DNA of 64,000 bases, taken from NCBI RefSeq assembly GCF_001942465.1, contig NZ_MKJY01000592.1:25804-89803 (forward strand), given 5' to 3'. How positions within the stretch are numbered: the stretch's first letter is position 1; the number at the start of each line of letters is the position of its first letter. Shown here in pieces: positions 16,167 to 24,612 of the stretch. Position numbers and translations under genes: made by a program. The notes below the pieces were generated by a model. The model had not been told where the DNA came from and did no database searches. It worked only from the letters and a program-made list of their open reading frames with translations. This stretch comes from Actinomadura sp. CNU-125 (GTDB lineage Bacteria > Actinomycetota > Actinomycetes > Streptosporangiales > Streptosporangiaceae).

Positions 16167-18080
16167 ATGGACATCACGTCTCCGGTGGCGGCCGTTCGCT
16201 GGGCCCGCGTGGTCGCGGTCGGGGTGAGCTGCGGGTTCGCGTTCGGCGGATACGTCGGGATCGTCAACGCGGAGCCGGGAGGCAAACCGGCGGCGTTCGT
16301 CCTGCTGACCGTGCTGCTGCTCCTCCACCTGCGGAACTGCATCCGCTGGTCGGAGGACGCGCGGGTGCGGGGCTGGCCGTGGACGCTCGGCGTCCAGGCG
16401 GTCCTCACGGCCGCGGGCATGGTCTGGTACGCGGACACCTGGTACGGGAACTCCGGGTTCCTGGCGGCGGCCTTCCTCCTGCTCTTCCGACGGCGGTGGG
16501 CGGCGTGGGGCGGGTTCGCGGCGGTGATCGCGGCCCAGTTCGCCGCCGCGCTGCCGGTCCGGCCGACGGTCGCGGAGGCGGCCTATCTGGCGGTCGGGCA
16601 CGCGGCGTTCGTCGGGATCGCGCTGTACGGGGTCGCCCGGCTGGCCGACCTCGTCAGCGACATGCGGCGGACCCGGGACGGGCTCGCGGCGGCCGGGGTG
16701 GCCCGCGAGCGGCTGGTGTTCGCGCAGCAGCTCAACGAACGGGTGGGCGTGAGCCTGGAGCGGGTCGTCCGGGACGGCGGGACCGGGGACCCGGCGACGA
16801 TCAGGCGGCGGCTGGACGTGGCGCGGGCGGCGCTGAACGAGACGCGGTCGGTGGCGCACGGATACGGGCGCGAGCGCCTCGCGGGCGCGACGGTCGCCGA
16901 CGACCTGACGTCCACGGTGGTGGCCGTGCTCGGTGCCGCCACGATCTGCCTCATGATCGTGCCCGTGGAGGCGCGGCGTCTCCTGCAAGCCGAGCTGAGC
17001 GCGCCGGAGACGATGCTGTTCGTCGCGTCGCTCGTGACGTTCGTCCTGCTGTACCTCCGTGCCTGCACCCCCACGGGCCGTCCGTTGTGGACGCTGGTCA
17101 TCTTCGTGCCCGCGCTGGCCCCGTTGCTCGTCTTCGACCTGGCGATGTGGCACGTGGTCCTCTTCCTGCCCGGCGTCGTGCTGGTCGTGCTGCGCGGGTG
17201 GGCGCGGTGGGTCGCGGCGGTCCCGTTGATCTGCGTGGATCCGCTGCTCGTCATTTGGGACGCGCAGCTCGGTGACCCGACCGTGCTCGGGATGACCTAC
17301 GAGATCGTGTGGTCCGGCGAGCGGGCCCTGGTCGTGTACGGGCTGGTCCGCATGGGCGAGCTGGCCCTGCAGGTCAGGGAGGCGCGGGCGGAGCTGGCCC
17401 GGGCGGCCGTGGCGCGCGAGCGGCTGCGGTTCGCGACCGACCTGCACGATCTGCTCGGCCTCGGCCTGTCGGTGGTGGTGCTCAAGAGCGAGCTGGCGCT
17501 GCGGCTGCTGGACCGCGACCCCGATCGGGCCCGCGTCGAACTGTCCGAAGGGCTGGCCGCCGCCCGCCGCGCCCTGGCGGACATGGACGCCGTCGTGGCC
17601 GGGCGCGGCGAGATCTCGCTGGCGGCGGAGGCCGAGTCCACCCGCGCGGCGCTCTCGGCCGCCGGGATCGAGGCGTCCTGGACGGTTCCGCCGGTGCGGC
17701 TGCCCGCGGAGACCGACACGCTCCTCGCGACCGTCCTTCGCGAAGGGGCCACCAACGTGCTGCGGCACAGCGAGGCCGAACGATGCGAGCTGGCCGTCGA
17801 GGCGGCGGCGCGGAGCGTCCGGCTGGACCTCGTCAACGACGGCGCGTCGGGGCGGGGCGGCGCCCCGGGCGTGGGGTTGAAGAACCTGGAGCGGAGGGTG
17901 CGGGACCAGGGCGGGACGCTGACCGCCGGGAAGGAGGGGGACCGCTTCCGGCTGGCGGTGTCGGTGCCGCTACAGCCAGCCCTGGTCGGTCGCGATGCGG
18001 ATGGCGTCGATGCGGTTCCTGGCGTCCAGCTTCATGACGGCCGACGACAGGTAGTTGCGGACGGTGCCCCGGCTCAGTGA
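16167..18080 (+). CDS. Multi-pass sensor histidine kinase with a second, degenerate kinase-like half
   Basis: About 637 residues in two similar halves. The N-terminal half has about four or five membrane segments (to residue 165), then a HisKA_3-like helix pair near residues 181-230 (ARERLVFAQQLNERVGVSLE) in which the phosphorylatable His is absent. The second half has another membrane block (about residues 255-400), a true DHp motif with His near 427 (FATDLHDLLGLGLS) and an HATPase_c domain (EGATNVLRHS, then GVGLKNLERRV). This is the NarL/DesK type, which pairs with the convergent response regulator at 18575. The frame overlaps that gene by 111 bases at its 3' end, longer than normal. The last 35 or so residues have no kinase similarity, so the real end may be near 17970. 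Confidence 0.85.
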   Translation: MDITSPVAAVRWARVVAVGVSCGFAFGGYVGIVNAEPGGKPAAFVLLTVLLLLHLRNCIRWSEDARVRGWPWTLGVQAVLTAAGMVWYADTWYGNSGFLAAAFLLLFRRRWAAWGGFAAVIAAQFAAALPVRPTVAEAAYLAVGHAAFVGIALYGVARLADLVSDMRRTRDGLAAAGVARERLVFAQQLNERVGVSLERVVRDGGTGDPATIRRRLDVARAALNETRSVAHGYGRERLAGATVADDLTSTVVAVLGAATICLMIVPVEARRLLQAELSAPETMLFVASLVTFVLLYLRACTPTGRPLWTLVIFVPALAPLLVFDLAMWHVVLFLPGVVLVVLRGWARWVAAVPLICVDPLLVIWDAQLGDPTVLGMTYEIVWSGERALVVYGLVRMGELALQVREARAELARAAVARERLRFATDLHDLLGLGLSVVVLKSELALRLLDRDPDRARVELSEGLAAARRALADMDAVVAGRGEISLAAEAESTRAALSAAGIEASWTVPPVRLPAETDTLLATVLREGATNVLRHSEAERCELAVEAAARSVRLDLVNDGASGRGGAPGVGLKNLERRVRDQGGTLTAGKEGDRFRLAVSVPLQPALVGRDADGVDAVPGVQLHDGRRQVVADGAPAQ

Positions 18081-18575
18081 GAGGGACCGGGCGATGTCGT
18101 CGGCCTCCGCGCCGGTCGCCGACAGCCGGAGCACGTCGGTCTCGCGCGCGGTGAGCGGATTCTCCGCCCGTTCGAGCTCGGCGAGGGCCAGCTGCGGGTC
18201 GACCACCCGTTCCCCCGCGACGGCCCTGCGGATCGCGTCGATGAGGTCGTCGGCCGGCGCGTGCTTGAGCAGGAACCCGGAGATCCCCGCGGCGAGCCCG
18301 CGGCGCAGATGTCCGGGTTTGCCCAGCCCGGTCAGGACGACCGTCCGGCAGTCCGGGAGTCTCGTGCGGAGTTCGGCGGCGGCGTCCAGGCCGTCCATGC
18401 CGGGCAGGTCGATGTCGAGCACCGCCACGTCCGGGCGGGCCCGCTCGGCCACGGCGACGATCCGGTCGCCGCGCTCGACCGTGGCCACCACCTCGATGTC
18501 GTCCTCCAGCCCGAGGACGGTGGTCAGCGTCTCCCGCAGGATGCGGACGTCCTCGGCGACCATCACACGGATCAT
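17970..18575 (-). CDS. NarL/DesR-type response regulator
   Basis: A 201-residue regulator. The receiver domain has the acidic pair VAEDVR, the phospho-acceptor Asp in VLDIDLPGMDG (near residue 54), and Lys in LLKHAPADDL. The C-terminal LuxR-type helix-turn-helix reads NPLTARETDVLRLSATGAEADDIARSL. Its partner is the convergent histidine kinase ending near 18 kb. The start codon lies within an inverted repeat (18573-18591), which could be its own binding site. Confidence 0.92.
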   Translation of the reverse strand: MIRVMVAEDVRILRETLTTVLGLEDDIEVVATVERGDRIVAVAERARPDVAVLDIDLPGMDGLDAAAELRTRLPDCRTVVLTGLGKPGHLRRGLAAGISGFLLKHAPADDLIDAIRRAVAGERVVDPQLALAELERAENPLTARETDVLRLSATGAEADDIARSLSLSRGTVRNYLSSAVMKLDARNRIDAIRIATDQGWL

Positions 18576-18591
18576 GTGAATCCTTCACATG
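18573..18591. promoter_or_regulatory. Perfect inverted repeat over the response-regulator start codon
   Basis: CATGTGAA-TCC-TTCACATG is a perfect eight-base inverted repeat with a three-base spacer. Its left arm includes the regulator's start codon (CAT at 18573-18575 on the + strand). It could be a dimer binding site for autoregulation or an mRNA hairpin. Confidence 0.55.
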
Positions 18592-18683
18592 GAACTGCTG
18601 AACCCGGCCACTACCGGCGGATTCTTCGGATTGCGAGTCTAATGACGCCAACCCCGGCGACACCGGCCGAACCGGAGGAAATC

Positions 18684-19232
18684 ATGCGCAAGATCGTCGC
18701 TTCTACGTACGCCACCCTCGACGGCTTCATCGACAACCCCCACGAATGGTCGCTGCAGTACTCCGAGGAGAAGTCCCAGACCCAGGCGTTCACCATGACG
18801 ACCGCCGCAGACGCGCTCCTGCTCGGCCGCGTCACCTACGAGGGCATGGCGCAGGCGTGGCCGAACATGGGCGGCAACCCCTACGCGGACCACGTCAACT
18901 CGATGGCCAAGTACGTCGTCGCGAGCGAGCCGGTGGACACGTCCGCCTGGAACCCCACCACGGTCATCGACGGCGACGACCTCGCCGGGGCGGTGGGCGA
19001 CCTCAAGAAGCAGGACGGCGGCGACATCCTCGTCTGGGGCAGCGGCCGCCTGACCGACGGCCTCGCCGCCGCCGGGCTCCTGGACGAGTACAAGATCTGG
19101 CTCTGCCCGGTCGTCAAGGGCTCCGGCGAGCCGCTGTTCCGCCCGGAGAGCGCCGGAACCCTCGACCTGGTCGACTCGGTCACCTTCCCGAGCGGGGTCG
19201 TCCTCCTCACCTACCGCCTCCTCATCGGCTGA
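18684..19232 (+). CDS. Dihydrofolate reductase-family protein (RibD C-terminal-like)
   Basis: A 182-residue protein of the DHFR/RibD_C fold. The pattern STYATLDGFIDNP at the N-terminus, ADALLLGRVTYEGMA near 40-55, and the NADPH-binding GGDILVWGSGRLTDGL near 112 are typical of the YyaP/YwjB branch. Members are NADPH-dependent reductases of unknown substrate and not housekeeping DHFR. A GGAGG ribosome site lies eight bases before the ATG. It follows the response-regulator promoter region divergently, and a functional link is not evident. Confidence 0.9.
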   Translation: MRKIVASTYATLDGFIDNPHEWSLQYSEEKSQTQAFTMTTAADALLLGRVTYEGMAQAWPNMGGNPYADHVNSMAKYVVASEPVDTSAWNPTTVIDGDDLAGAVGDLKKQDGGDILVWGSGRLTDGLAAAGLLDEYKIWLCPVVKGSGEPLFRPESAGTLDLVDSVTFPSGVVLLTYRLLIG

Positions 19233-19315
19233 GCCGCCGGCCTCCCCCGCGGACACGCGGCCCGCGAGACGATCGCGGTTACGCTTTGGCCGAGTCGAGG
19301 CGGGGGAGGTGGCCG

Positions 19316-21721
19316 TTGGAGCCGCTGCGGCCGGAGGATCCGCGGACGATCGCGGACTTCCGCATCGAGGGGCTGCTCGGCGAGGGCGGCATGGGCCGCG
19401 TCTACCTGGGCCGTTCGCCCGGCGGACGGCGGGTCGCGGTGAAGGTCGTCCGCTCGGAGTACGCCGCGGACCCGTCCTTCCGCCACCGCTTCGCCCGCGA
19501 GATCGCGGCGATGCGGCGCGTCCCGGGCATCTTCACCGCCCCCGTGATGAGCGCCGACGCCGACGGCTCCCCGCCCTGGCTCGCCACCGCGTACGTCGCA
19601 GGCGCGTCGCTGCGGGACCGGGTGCGGGCGGACGGCCCGCTGCCCGCACCGGACCTGCTCGACGTGGCCGCCTCGCTGGCCGAAGCGCTGGCGGCGATCC
19701 ACGCCGAGGGACTGGTCCACCGGGACCTCAAGCCGTCCAACGTGCTCCTGGCCGCGGACGGCCCCAAGGTGATCGACTTCGGGCTGGCCGTGACCCCCGA
19801 CGCGACCCTGCTGACGGGGACGCACCCGATCGGCACGCCCGCGTACATGTCGCCGGAGCAGTGCCGGGGCGGCCGGGTGGAGCGGCCCAGCGACGTCTTC
19901 TCCTTCGGCGGCCTGCTGGTGTACGCGGCGACCGGCCGGGGCCCGTTCGGCGCGGGCGCCGCGCACGTGCTCGTCCACCGGATCCTGCAGGAGGAGCCGC
20001 GGCTGGGCGAGCTGGACGGGCCACTGCGGGAGATCGTCCGCGAGTGCCTGCGGCGCGATCCCGCGCTGCGGCCCACGGCCACCGGGTTGCTGACCGCGCT
20101 CACCGAGGCGAGCGCGACCGGTGAAACCGGTGCGACCGCTGGGACGGGTGCGGACCCTCACGACACTCGCGCGTACACCCACCCCTTCGGGACGCCGAAG
20201 CGCCGGGCGATCGGGATCGACCTGGGCACCCGCAAGTCGACGGTCTGCGTGCTGGAGGGCGGCGAACCGACCGTCATCGCGGACGCGCACGGGCTGCGCG
20301 GCACACCGTCCGTGGTCGCCGTCGCCCCGGACGGCACGCTGCTGGTGGGCCGCGCCGCCGAACAGCAGGCGATCCTGCATCCGGAACGGACCGTCCGATC
20401 GGTCGCCCGCGAGATGGGCAGCGCCCGGACGAGACGGATCGGCGGCGAAGACTTCGTCCCCCAGCAGATCGGCGCGTTCATCCTGCGGAAGCTCAGGAAC
20501 GACGCCGAGGCCCACCTCGGGGAACCGGTCACCGACGTGGTCCTCACCGTCCCGGCCGCGCGTTCCGAGCGCGAACGCCGGGCCGTCACGGAGGCCGCGC
20601 GGATCGCGGGCCTGAACGTCCTGCGGGTGGTCTCCGCACCGTCCGCCGTCGCCCTCGGGCTCGCGCTCCGCCCGGACGACGCCACGGTCATGGTCTTCGA
20701 CCTGGGCGGCGGCACGCTGGACGTGTCGCTGCAGCACGTCGGCGACGGCGTGGCCGAGATCCTCGCGACCTCCGGCGACGGCCGCCTCGGCGGCGACGAC
20801 TGGGACGACCGGATCGTCGCCCGGCTGGTGGACGGGTTCGAGAAGGCCCACGGCGTGGATCTGGCGAAAGACCCCACCGCGTCCGCGCGGCTCCGCGAGG
20901 CCGCGGAGAAAGCGAAGATCGAGTTGTCCTCCGCGCCGGAGACCTGGATCGGCCTGCCCCACATCGCCCGCGCCGCGGGCCCGCTGCACCTCGAAGAGCG
21001 GCTCACCCGCGCCGAGTTCCAGCGGATGACCGCCGACCTGCTGGACCGTGCGGCGAAGCCGTTCCACCAGGTGCTGGCGGACGCCGGTCTGGCGGTGAGC
21101 GACGTCGACGAGGTCGTCCTCGTGGGCGGCTCGACGCGGATGCCGGCCGTCGCCGAGCTGATCAAGACCCTGACCGGGGGCGGGGAACCCGACCGGAGCG
21201 TCCACCCCGACGAGGGCGCGGCCGTCGGCGCGAGCCTGTACGCGGGCATCCTCACGGGTCAGGTCAAGGACCGCCTCATCTTGGACGTCGCCCCGTCGAG
21301 TCTCGGCATCGAGGGCGCGGACGGCACCCTCACGAAGATCGTCGAGCGGAACACCCACATCCCGACCAGGCGATCGGAGACCGTCGCGTCCCTGCCGTCC
21401 GGCGGGCCGCCCGGGACGGTGGAGGTGCGCGTCTACCAGGGCGAGGTCGAGACCGCCGCGTCCAACAGGCGGCTCGGCGCGCTCCGGCTCACCGGCCCGC
21501 CCGCCGACCCCCCGGACGCGCCGTGGCTCGAAGTCACCGTCGACGTCGACGCCAACGGCAACGTCCACGTCACGGCCGAGAACCTGGTCGCCGGCGAGCG
21601 GCGGTCGATGACCGCGACGTCCGACTCGGCCCTGCCCGAAGAAGACATCGCCCGCATGACCCGCGAGGCGGAGCGAATGCCGTACGCCTTCACGTCCGGC
21701 GAGGCGGGAGACCGGCGCTAG
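19316..21721 (+). CDS. Serine/threonine protein kinase fused to an Hsp70 (DnaK-like) chaperone
   Basis: About 801 residues. Residues 15-265 are a Hanks-type kinase: GEGGMGRVY loop, Lys43 (VAVKVV), Glu62, HRDLKPSN with Asp137, DFG at 154-156 and the activation-segment PAYMSPEQ. All catalytic residues are intact. After a short Gly/Thr/Ala linker, residues from about 297 form an Hsp70 ATPase domain (IGIDLGTRKSTVCV, then FDLGGGTLDVSL, and VLVGGSTRMPAV). A beta-sandwich substrate-binding domain follows (LDVAPSSLGIEG, IPTRRSE, VTVDVDANGNVHVTAEN). The helical lid is nearly absent. There is no membrane segment, so it is cytosolic, unlike most actinobacterial PASTA kinases. The TTG start at 19316 is chosen for the GGGGGAGG site nine bases upstream and the usual kinase N-terminus. 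Its stop shares CTAG with the convergent MFS gene. Confidence 0.9.
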   Translation: MEPLRPEDPRTIADFRIEGLLGEGGMGRVYLGRSPGGRRVAVKVVRSEYAADPSFRHRFAREIAAMRRVPGIFTAPVMSADADGSPPWLATAYVAGASLRDRVRADGPLPAPDLLDVAASLAEALAAIHAEGLVHRDLKPSNVLLAADGPKVIDFGLAVTPDATLLTGTHPIGTPAYMSPEQCRGGRVERPSDVFSFGGLLVYAATGRGPFGAGAAHVLVHRILQEEPRLGELDGPLREIVRECLRRDPALRPTATGLLTALTEASATGETGATAGTGADPHDTRAYTHPFGTPKRRAIGIDLGTRKSTVCVLEGGEPTVIADAHGLRGTPSVVAVAPDGTLLVGRAAEQQAILHPERTVRSVAREMGSARTRRIGGEDFVPQQIGAFILRKLRNDAEAHLGEPVTDVVLTVPAARSERERRAVTEAARIAGLNVLRVVSAPSAVALGLALRPDDATVMVFDLGGGTLDVSLQHVGDGVAEILATSGDGRLGGDDWDDRIVARLVDGFEKAHGVDLAKDPTASARLREAAEKAKIELSSAPETWIGLPHIARAAGPLHLEERLTRAEFQRMTADLLDRAAKPFHQVLADAGLAVSDVDEVVLVGGSTRMPAVAELIKTLTGGGEPDRSVHPDEGAAVGASLYAGILTGQVKDRLILDVAPSSLGIEGADGTLTKIVERNTHIPTRRSETVASLPSGGPPGTVEVRVYQGEVETAASNRRLGALRLTGPPADPPDAPWLEVTVDVDANGNVHVTAENLVAGERRSMTATSDSALPEEDIARMTREAERMPYAFTSGEAGDRR

Positions 21722-23238
21722 ACACCGGCCGCCACCGGCGGGCCGTCGCGGTCGCGGGCCGCGTGCCGGGGCATGAACAGCGCGGGCACGATGATCAGCG
21801 CGGTGAGCGCGAAGGCGATCCAGAACGCGAAACCGAACGCGTCGGCCAGCGGCGGGCCGACCACCGGCATGGCGTCGGGCGGGATCGAGCCGATCTGGTC
21901 GGTACCGCCGCCGCCCCGGGGGCGGACGCCCCGGGCGGCGAGCCGGTCGGTGAACCGCCGCGTCAGCGCCGTCACCAGCAGGGCGCTGCCGAGTGACGCG
22001 CCGACCTGCTGCATCGCCGACAGCGTGGGCGCCGCCCGCGACACCACGTCCTTGCCGAGCGTGGTGTAGGAGGCGGCGATCGTCGGCATCATCACCGCCC
22101 CCAGGCCCATGCCGCGCACGAACAGGGCGCCGCTCAGCCAGGCGTAGGAGGTGTCGATGCCCACCTGGGTGAGGGGGAAGGTGCCGAGCAGCGCGAGCAC
22201 GATCCCGACGGGCACGACGTAGCCAGCGCCGATCTTGTCGGTGAGCCGGCCTCCGATCACCATGGCGACGATGGCGCCCAGGCCCTGCGGCGCGAGCAGC
22301 AGCCCGGCGCTCAGCGCGCCCTCGCCGCGCGCCGTCTGGTAGTAGAGCGGGAGCAGCAGCATGCCGCCGAACAGCCCGATCGCGACGAGGAAGACCGCCA
22401 CCGTCCCGAAGGCGAAGCGCCGGTTCGTGAGCAGGCGGACGTCGATGATCGACGCGGCTCCCTTGCCCAGGCTGTGCCAGGTGTACAGGGCGAGGCCGAC
22501 CGCGCCGCCGAGGAGCCATCCGAGCACGCCCCACTCGCCGAACCCACCGTGCGAACTCGCCTCGGACAGCCCGTAGAGCAGGGCGGCGAGACTGCCGGAG
22601 AGCAGCATGAGTCCGCGCAGGTCGAGGTGGCCGGATCGGGGGAGGGCGCCCCCGGCGGGCAGTTTCCACACCGCGAGGGCGACGGCGAGGATGCCGACGG
22701 GGACGTTGACGATGAAGATCCAGTGCCAGCTGGTGTATTCGACGAGCAGGCCGCCGAGCACGGGACCGAGCACCGGTCCGAGGAGCATGGGGACGCCGAG
22801 GATGCTCATCGCGCGTCCCAGCCGGTCCGGCCCGGCGGCCCGGGTGATGATCGCCTGCCCGCCGGGCAGCAGCATTCCGCCGCCGAGGCCCTGCACCACG
22901 CGGAAGGCGATCAGGCTCTCGATCGACCAGGCGGCCGCGCACAGCGCGGAGCCGATCGCGAACAAGCTTACGGCGGTGATCCAGGTCGCCTTGGGGCCGA
23001 ACCGGTCCATGGCCCAGCCGGTGACCGGGATGACCAGGGCGACCGCGAGCAGGTAGCCGGTCACCACCCACTGGATCGTCGACAGCGGCGCGTCGAGTTC
23101 GGTGCCCAGCGACTCCAGTGCCACGTTGACGATCGTGGTGTCGAGCACCACCATGATCATCCCGGCCACGATGACGAGCCCGGTGACGATGACGTCGCGG
23201 TCGAGCCCGCCGGACCGTTCGGCGGTGGGCGTTGCCAT
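21718..23238 (-). CDS. DHA2-family MFS drug:H+ antiporter
   Basis: A 506-residue exporter of the EmrB/QacA (14 membrane segment) type. The N-terminal motif MIMVVLDTTIVNVALESLGTELDA is diagnostic; motif A (GWAMDRFGPKATW) and motif C (GPVLGPVLGGLL) are present. It exports drugs or metabolites across the membrane using the proton gradient. The ATG at 23236-23238 is preferred to one 81 bases upstream because the family N-terminus begins about 15 residues in. The gene is convergent with the kinase-Hsp70 gene, sharing four terminal bases. A CGNR-type regulator lies upstream in the same direction. Confidence 0.92.
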   Translation of the reverse strand: MATPTAERSGGLDRDVIVTGLVIVAGMIMVVLDTTIVNVALESLGTELDAPLSTIQWVVTGYLLAVALVIPVTGWAMDRFGPKATWITAVSLFAIGSALCAAAWSIESLIAFRVVQGLGGGMLLPGGQAIITRAAGPDRLGRAMSILGVPMLLGPVLGPVLGGLLVEYTSWHWIFIVNVPVGILAVALAVWKLPAGGALPRSGHLDLRGLMLLSGSLAALLYGLSEASSHGGFGEWGVLGWLLGGAVGLALYTWHSLGKGAASIIDVRLLTNRRFAFGTVAVFLVAIGLFGGMLLLPLYYQTARGEGALSAGLLLAPQGLGAIVAMVIGGRLTDKIGAGYVVPVGIVLALLGTFPLTQVGIDTSYAWLSGALFVRGMGLGAVMMPTIAASYTTLGKDVVSRAAPTLSAMQQVGASLGSALLVTALTRRFTDRLAARGVRPRGGGGTDQIGSIPPDAMPVVGPPLADAFGFAFWIAFALTALIIVPALFMPRHAARDRDGPPVAAGV

Positions 23239-23433
23239 GTCGGCTCCGTTCGACCAGAGGATGCCGGGCGCCCGGGACCACCGGCCGAGGCCGACCGTGG
23301 ACGCACGCCGGCGCCACAAGTCGTCGCGGACCTCGTCGCGGGCTCGGGATAGGTGATGTCTCCCATGACCAGGGAGAGATAAACGTGCCCCGACGGTGGC
23401 TCGCCGCGGTGATGAGGGGCGGAGGGTGCGCGT

Positions 23434-24006
23434 CTACGGGGTGGTCTTGCTGCGTTCGTAGTGGCGTGCGGCCTTGGCGCGGTTGCCGCAGACGGCCATG
23501 GAGCACCAGCGGCGGGTGCCGTTCTTCGTGGTGTCGTGGAAGTACAGGACGCAGTCGGGGTGCGCGCACGGTTTGATGCGGCCGGGGTCGTCGTTCAGGA
23601 GCCGCAGGTAGTCGGCGGCGGCGAGCCAGGACGGCAGCCAGGCGGGCTCGTCGGTCCGGGGGCGGTGCTCGGGGCCGCCGGGGCCGAGCCTCGGGTGCAG
23701 CGCGCCGTGCGCGAGGACCCGGTTGAGCGCCTCCGCCGCTTCGGGGGACGAACGCCGCTCCACCAGCGCGCGAAGGATGTCGCGGGTCTCCACGACGGCG
23801 TCGAGCATCGCCCGCCCGGCCGTCGCGCGGTCGTCCAGCCCGGTCGAGCGCAGCCAGACGTCCAGCCCGGCGGTGGTGTCGAGCAGATCGTGCCGGGCGC
23901 CGTTGACCACCCAGCGCGTATTGAGCAGATCGAGGCACAGCGGTTCGCCGACGAGCGGGCGCGGGTCCGCTGCGACCCGCGGCTGAGGACGGTGCTCCGA
24001 CTCCAC
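23434..24006 (-). CDS. CGNR zinc-finger protein (putative transcription factor)
   Basis: A 190-residue ABATE/CGNR protein. The N-terminal ABATE domain (LCLDLLNTRWVVNG) occupies about residues 20-130. The C-terminal zinc finger (CAHPDCVLYFHD, then WCSMAVCGNRAKAARHYER) has Cys, Cys, Cys and the CGNR motif with Cys. Members are presumed DNA-binding regulators. It diverges from the VOC/PPOX pair, and its upstream region holds a clear promoter for the VOC gene flanked by two copies of TAGCCGGTT, which it may bind. Confidence 0.9.
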   Translation of the reverse strand: MESEHRPQPRVAADPRPLVGEPLCLDLLNTRWVVNGARHDLLDTTAGLDVWLRSTGLDDRATAGRAMLDAVVETRDILRALVERRSSPEAAEALNRVLAHGALHPRLGPGGPEHRPRTDEPAWLPSWLAAADYLRLLNDDPGRIKPCAHPDCVLYFHDTTKNGTRRWCSMAVCGNRAKAARHYERSKTTP

Positions 24007-24034
24007 GGCCCGATTCTACCCGGCTATCGCAACT

Positions 24035-24083
24035 TAGCCGGTTGACGATCGCGACCTAACCCCTTATCTTTCGATAGCCGGTT
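24035..24083 (+). promoter_or_regulatory. Promoter of the VOC-PPOX pair with flanking repeats
   Basis: A sigma70-like promoter reads TTGACG (24042-24047), a 17-base spacer and TATCTT (24065-24070), pointing toward the VOC gene. TAGCCGGTT occurs at 24035-24043 and again at 24075-24083, exactly 40 bases apart, one copy overlapping the -35 region and one just past the -10. This is the layout of a regulator's paired sites. Confidence 0.6.
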
Positions 24084-24127
24084 AGGACGAGCCGGGCGGT
24101 ATCGCCCGGATTAGCGAGGTATGTGCC

Positions 24128-24589
24128 ATGGAGACGATCGCCATCAAGAACCTGCAGACCGGGCACGTGGGCTTGAACGTGACCGATGTCGATCGGTCGC
24201 TGCCCTTCTACGAGCGCGTCTTCGGGCTGGAGGTGCAGGCCGAGGGCAAGGAGGACGACCGCCGCTGGGCCTTCCTCGGACGGGACGGGCGCGTGGTGCT
24301 CACCCTGTGGCAGCAGAGCGACACCGCCTTCTCCGCCCGGACGGCGGGCCTGCACCACCTGTCGTTCCAGGTCGAGACGATCGAGGAGGTGAAGGCCGCC
24401 GAACGGGTGCTGCGCGACCTGGGCGCCGCGTTCGCGCACGACGGAGTCGTCCCGCACGGTGAGGGCGTCTCCTCCGGCGGGATCTTCTTCACCGACCCCG
24501 ACGGCACCCGCCTGGAGATCTACGCGCCCGCCGGGGCCGACACCGCGCCCGCGCCGAGCGGAACCGCCCCGACCTGCGGATTCTTCTAA
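24128..24589 (+). CDS. VOC-family protein (glyoxalase/bleomycin-resistance-like)
   Basis: A 153-residue single-unit VOC protein. The pattern GHVGLNVTDVDRSLPFYERVFGLEV opens it, with GLHHLSFQVE near residue 78 and FFTDPDGTRLEIYAPAG near 118 closing the metal site (His, His and Glu positions present). Members are small metal enzymes or drug-binding proteins. It is transcribed from the strong promoter described above, diverges from the CGNR gene, and is followed after 23 bases by the PPOX gene. Confidence 0.9.
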   Translation: METIAIKNLQTGHVGLNVTDVDRSLPFYERVFGLEVQAEGKEDDRRWAFLGRDGRVVLTLWQQSDTAFSARTAGLHHLSFQVETIEEVKAAERVLRDLGAAFAHDGVVPHGEGVSSGGIFFTDPDGTRLEIYAPAGADTAPAPSGTAPTCGFF

Positions 24590-24612
24590 CCGATCGTCGA
24601 AAGGAGGCCGCT

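Noticed and set aside
19211..23938. Minus-strand open frame of 1575 codons
   Set aside because: Runs antisense through the kinase-Hsp70 gene and then overlaps the MFS and CGNR genes in another frame; no recognisable domain.
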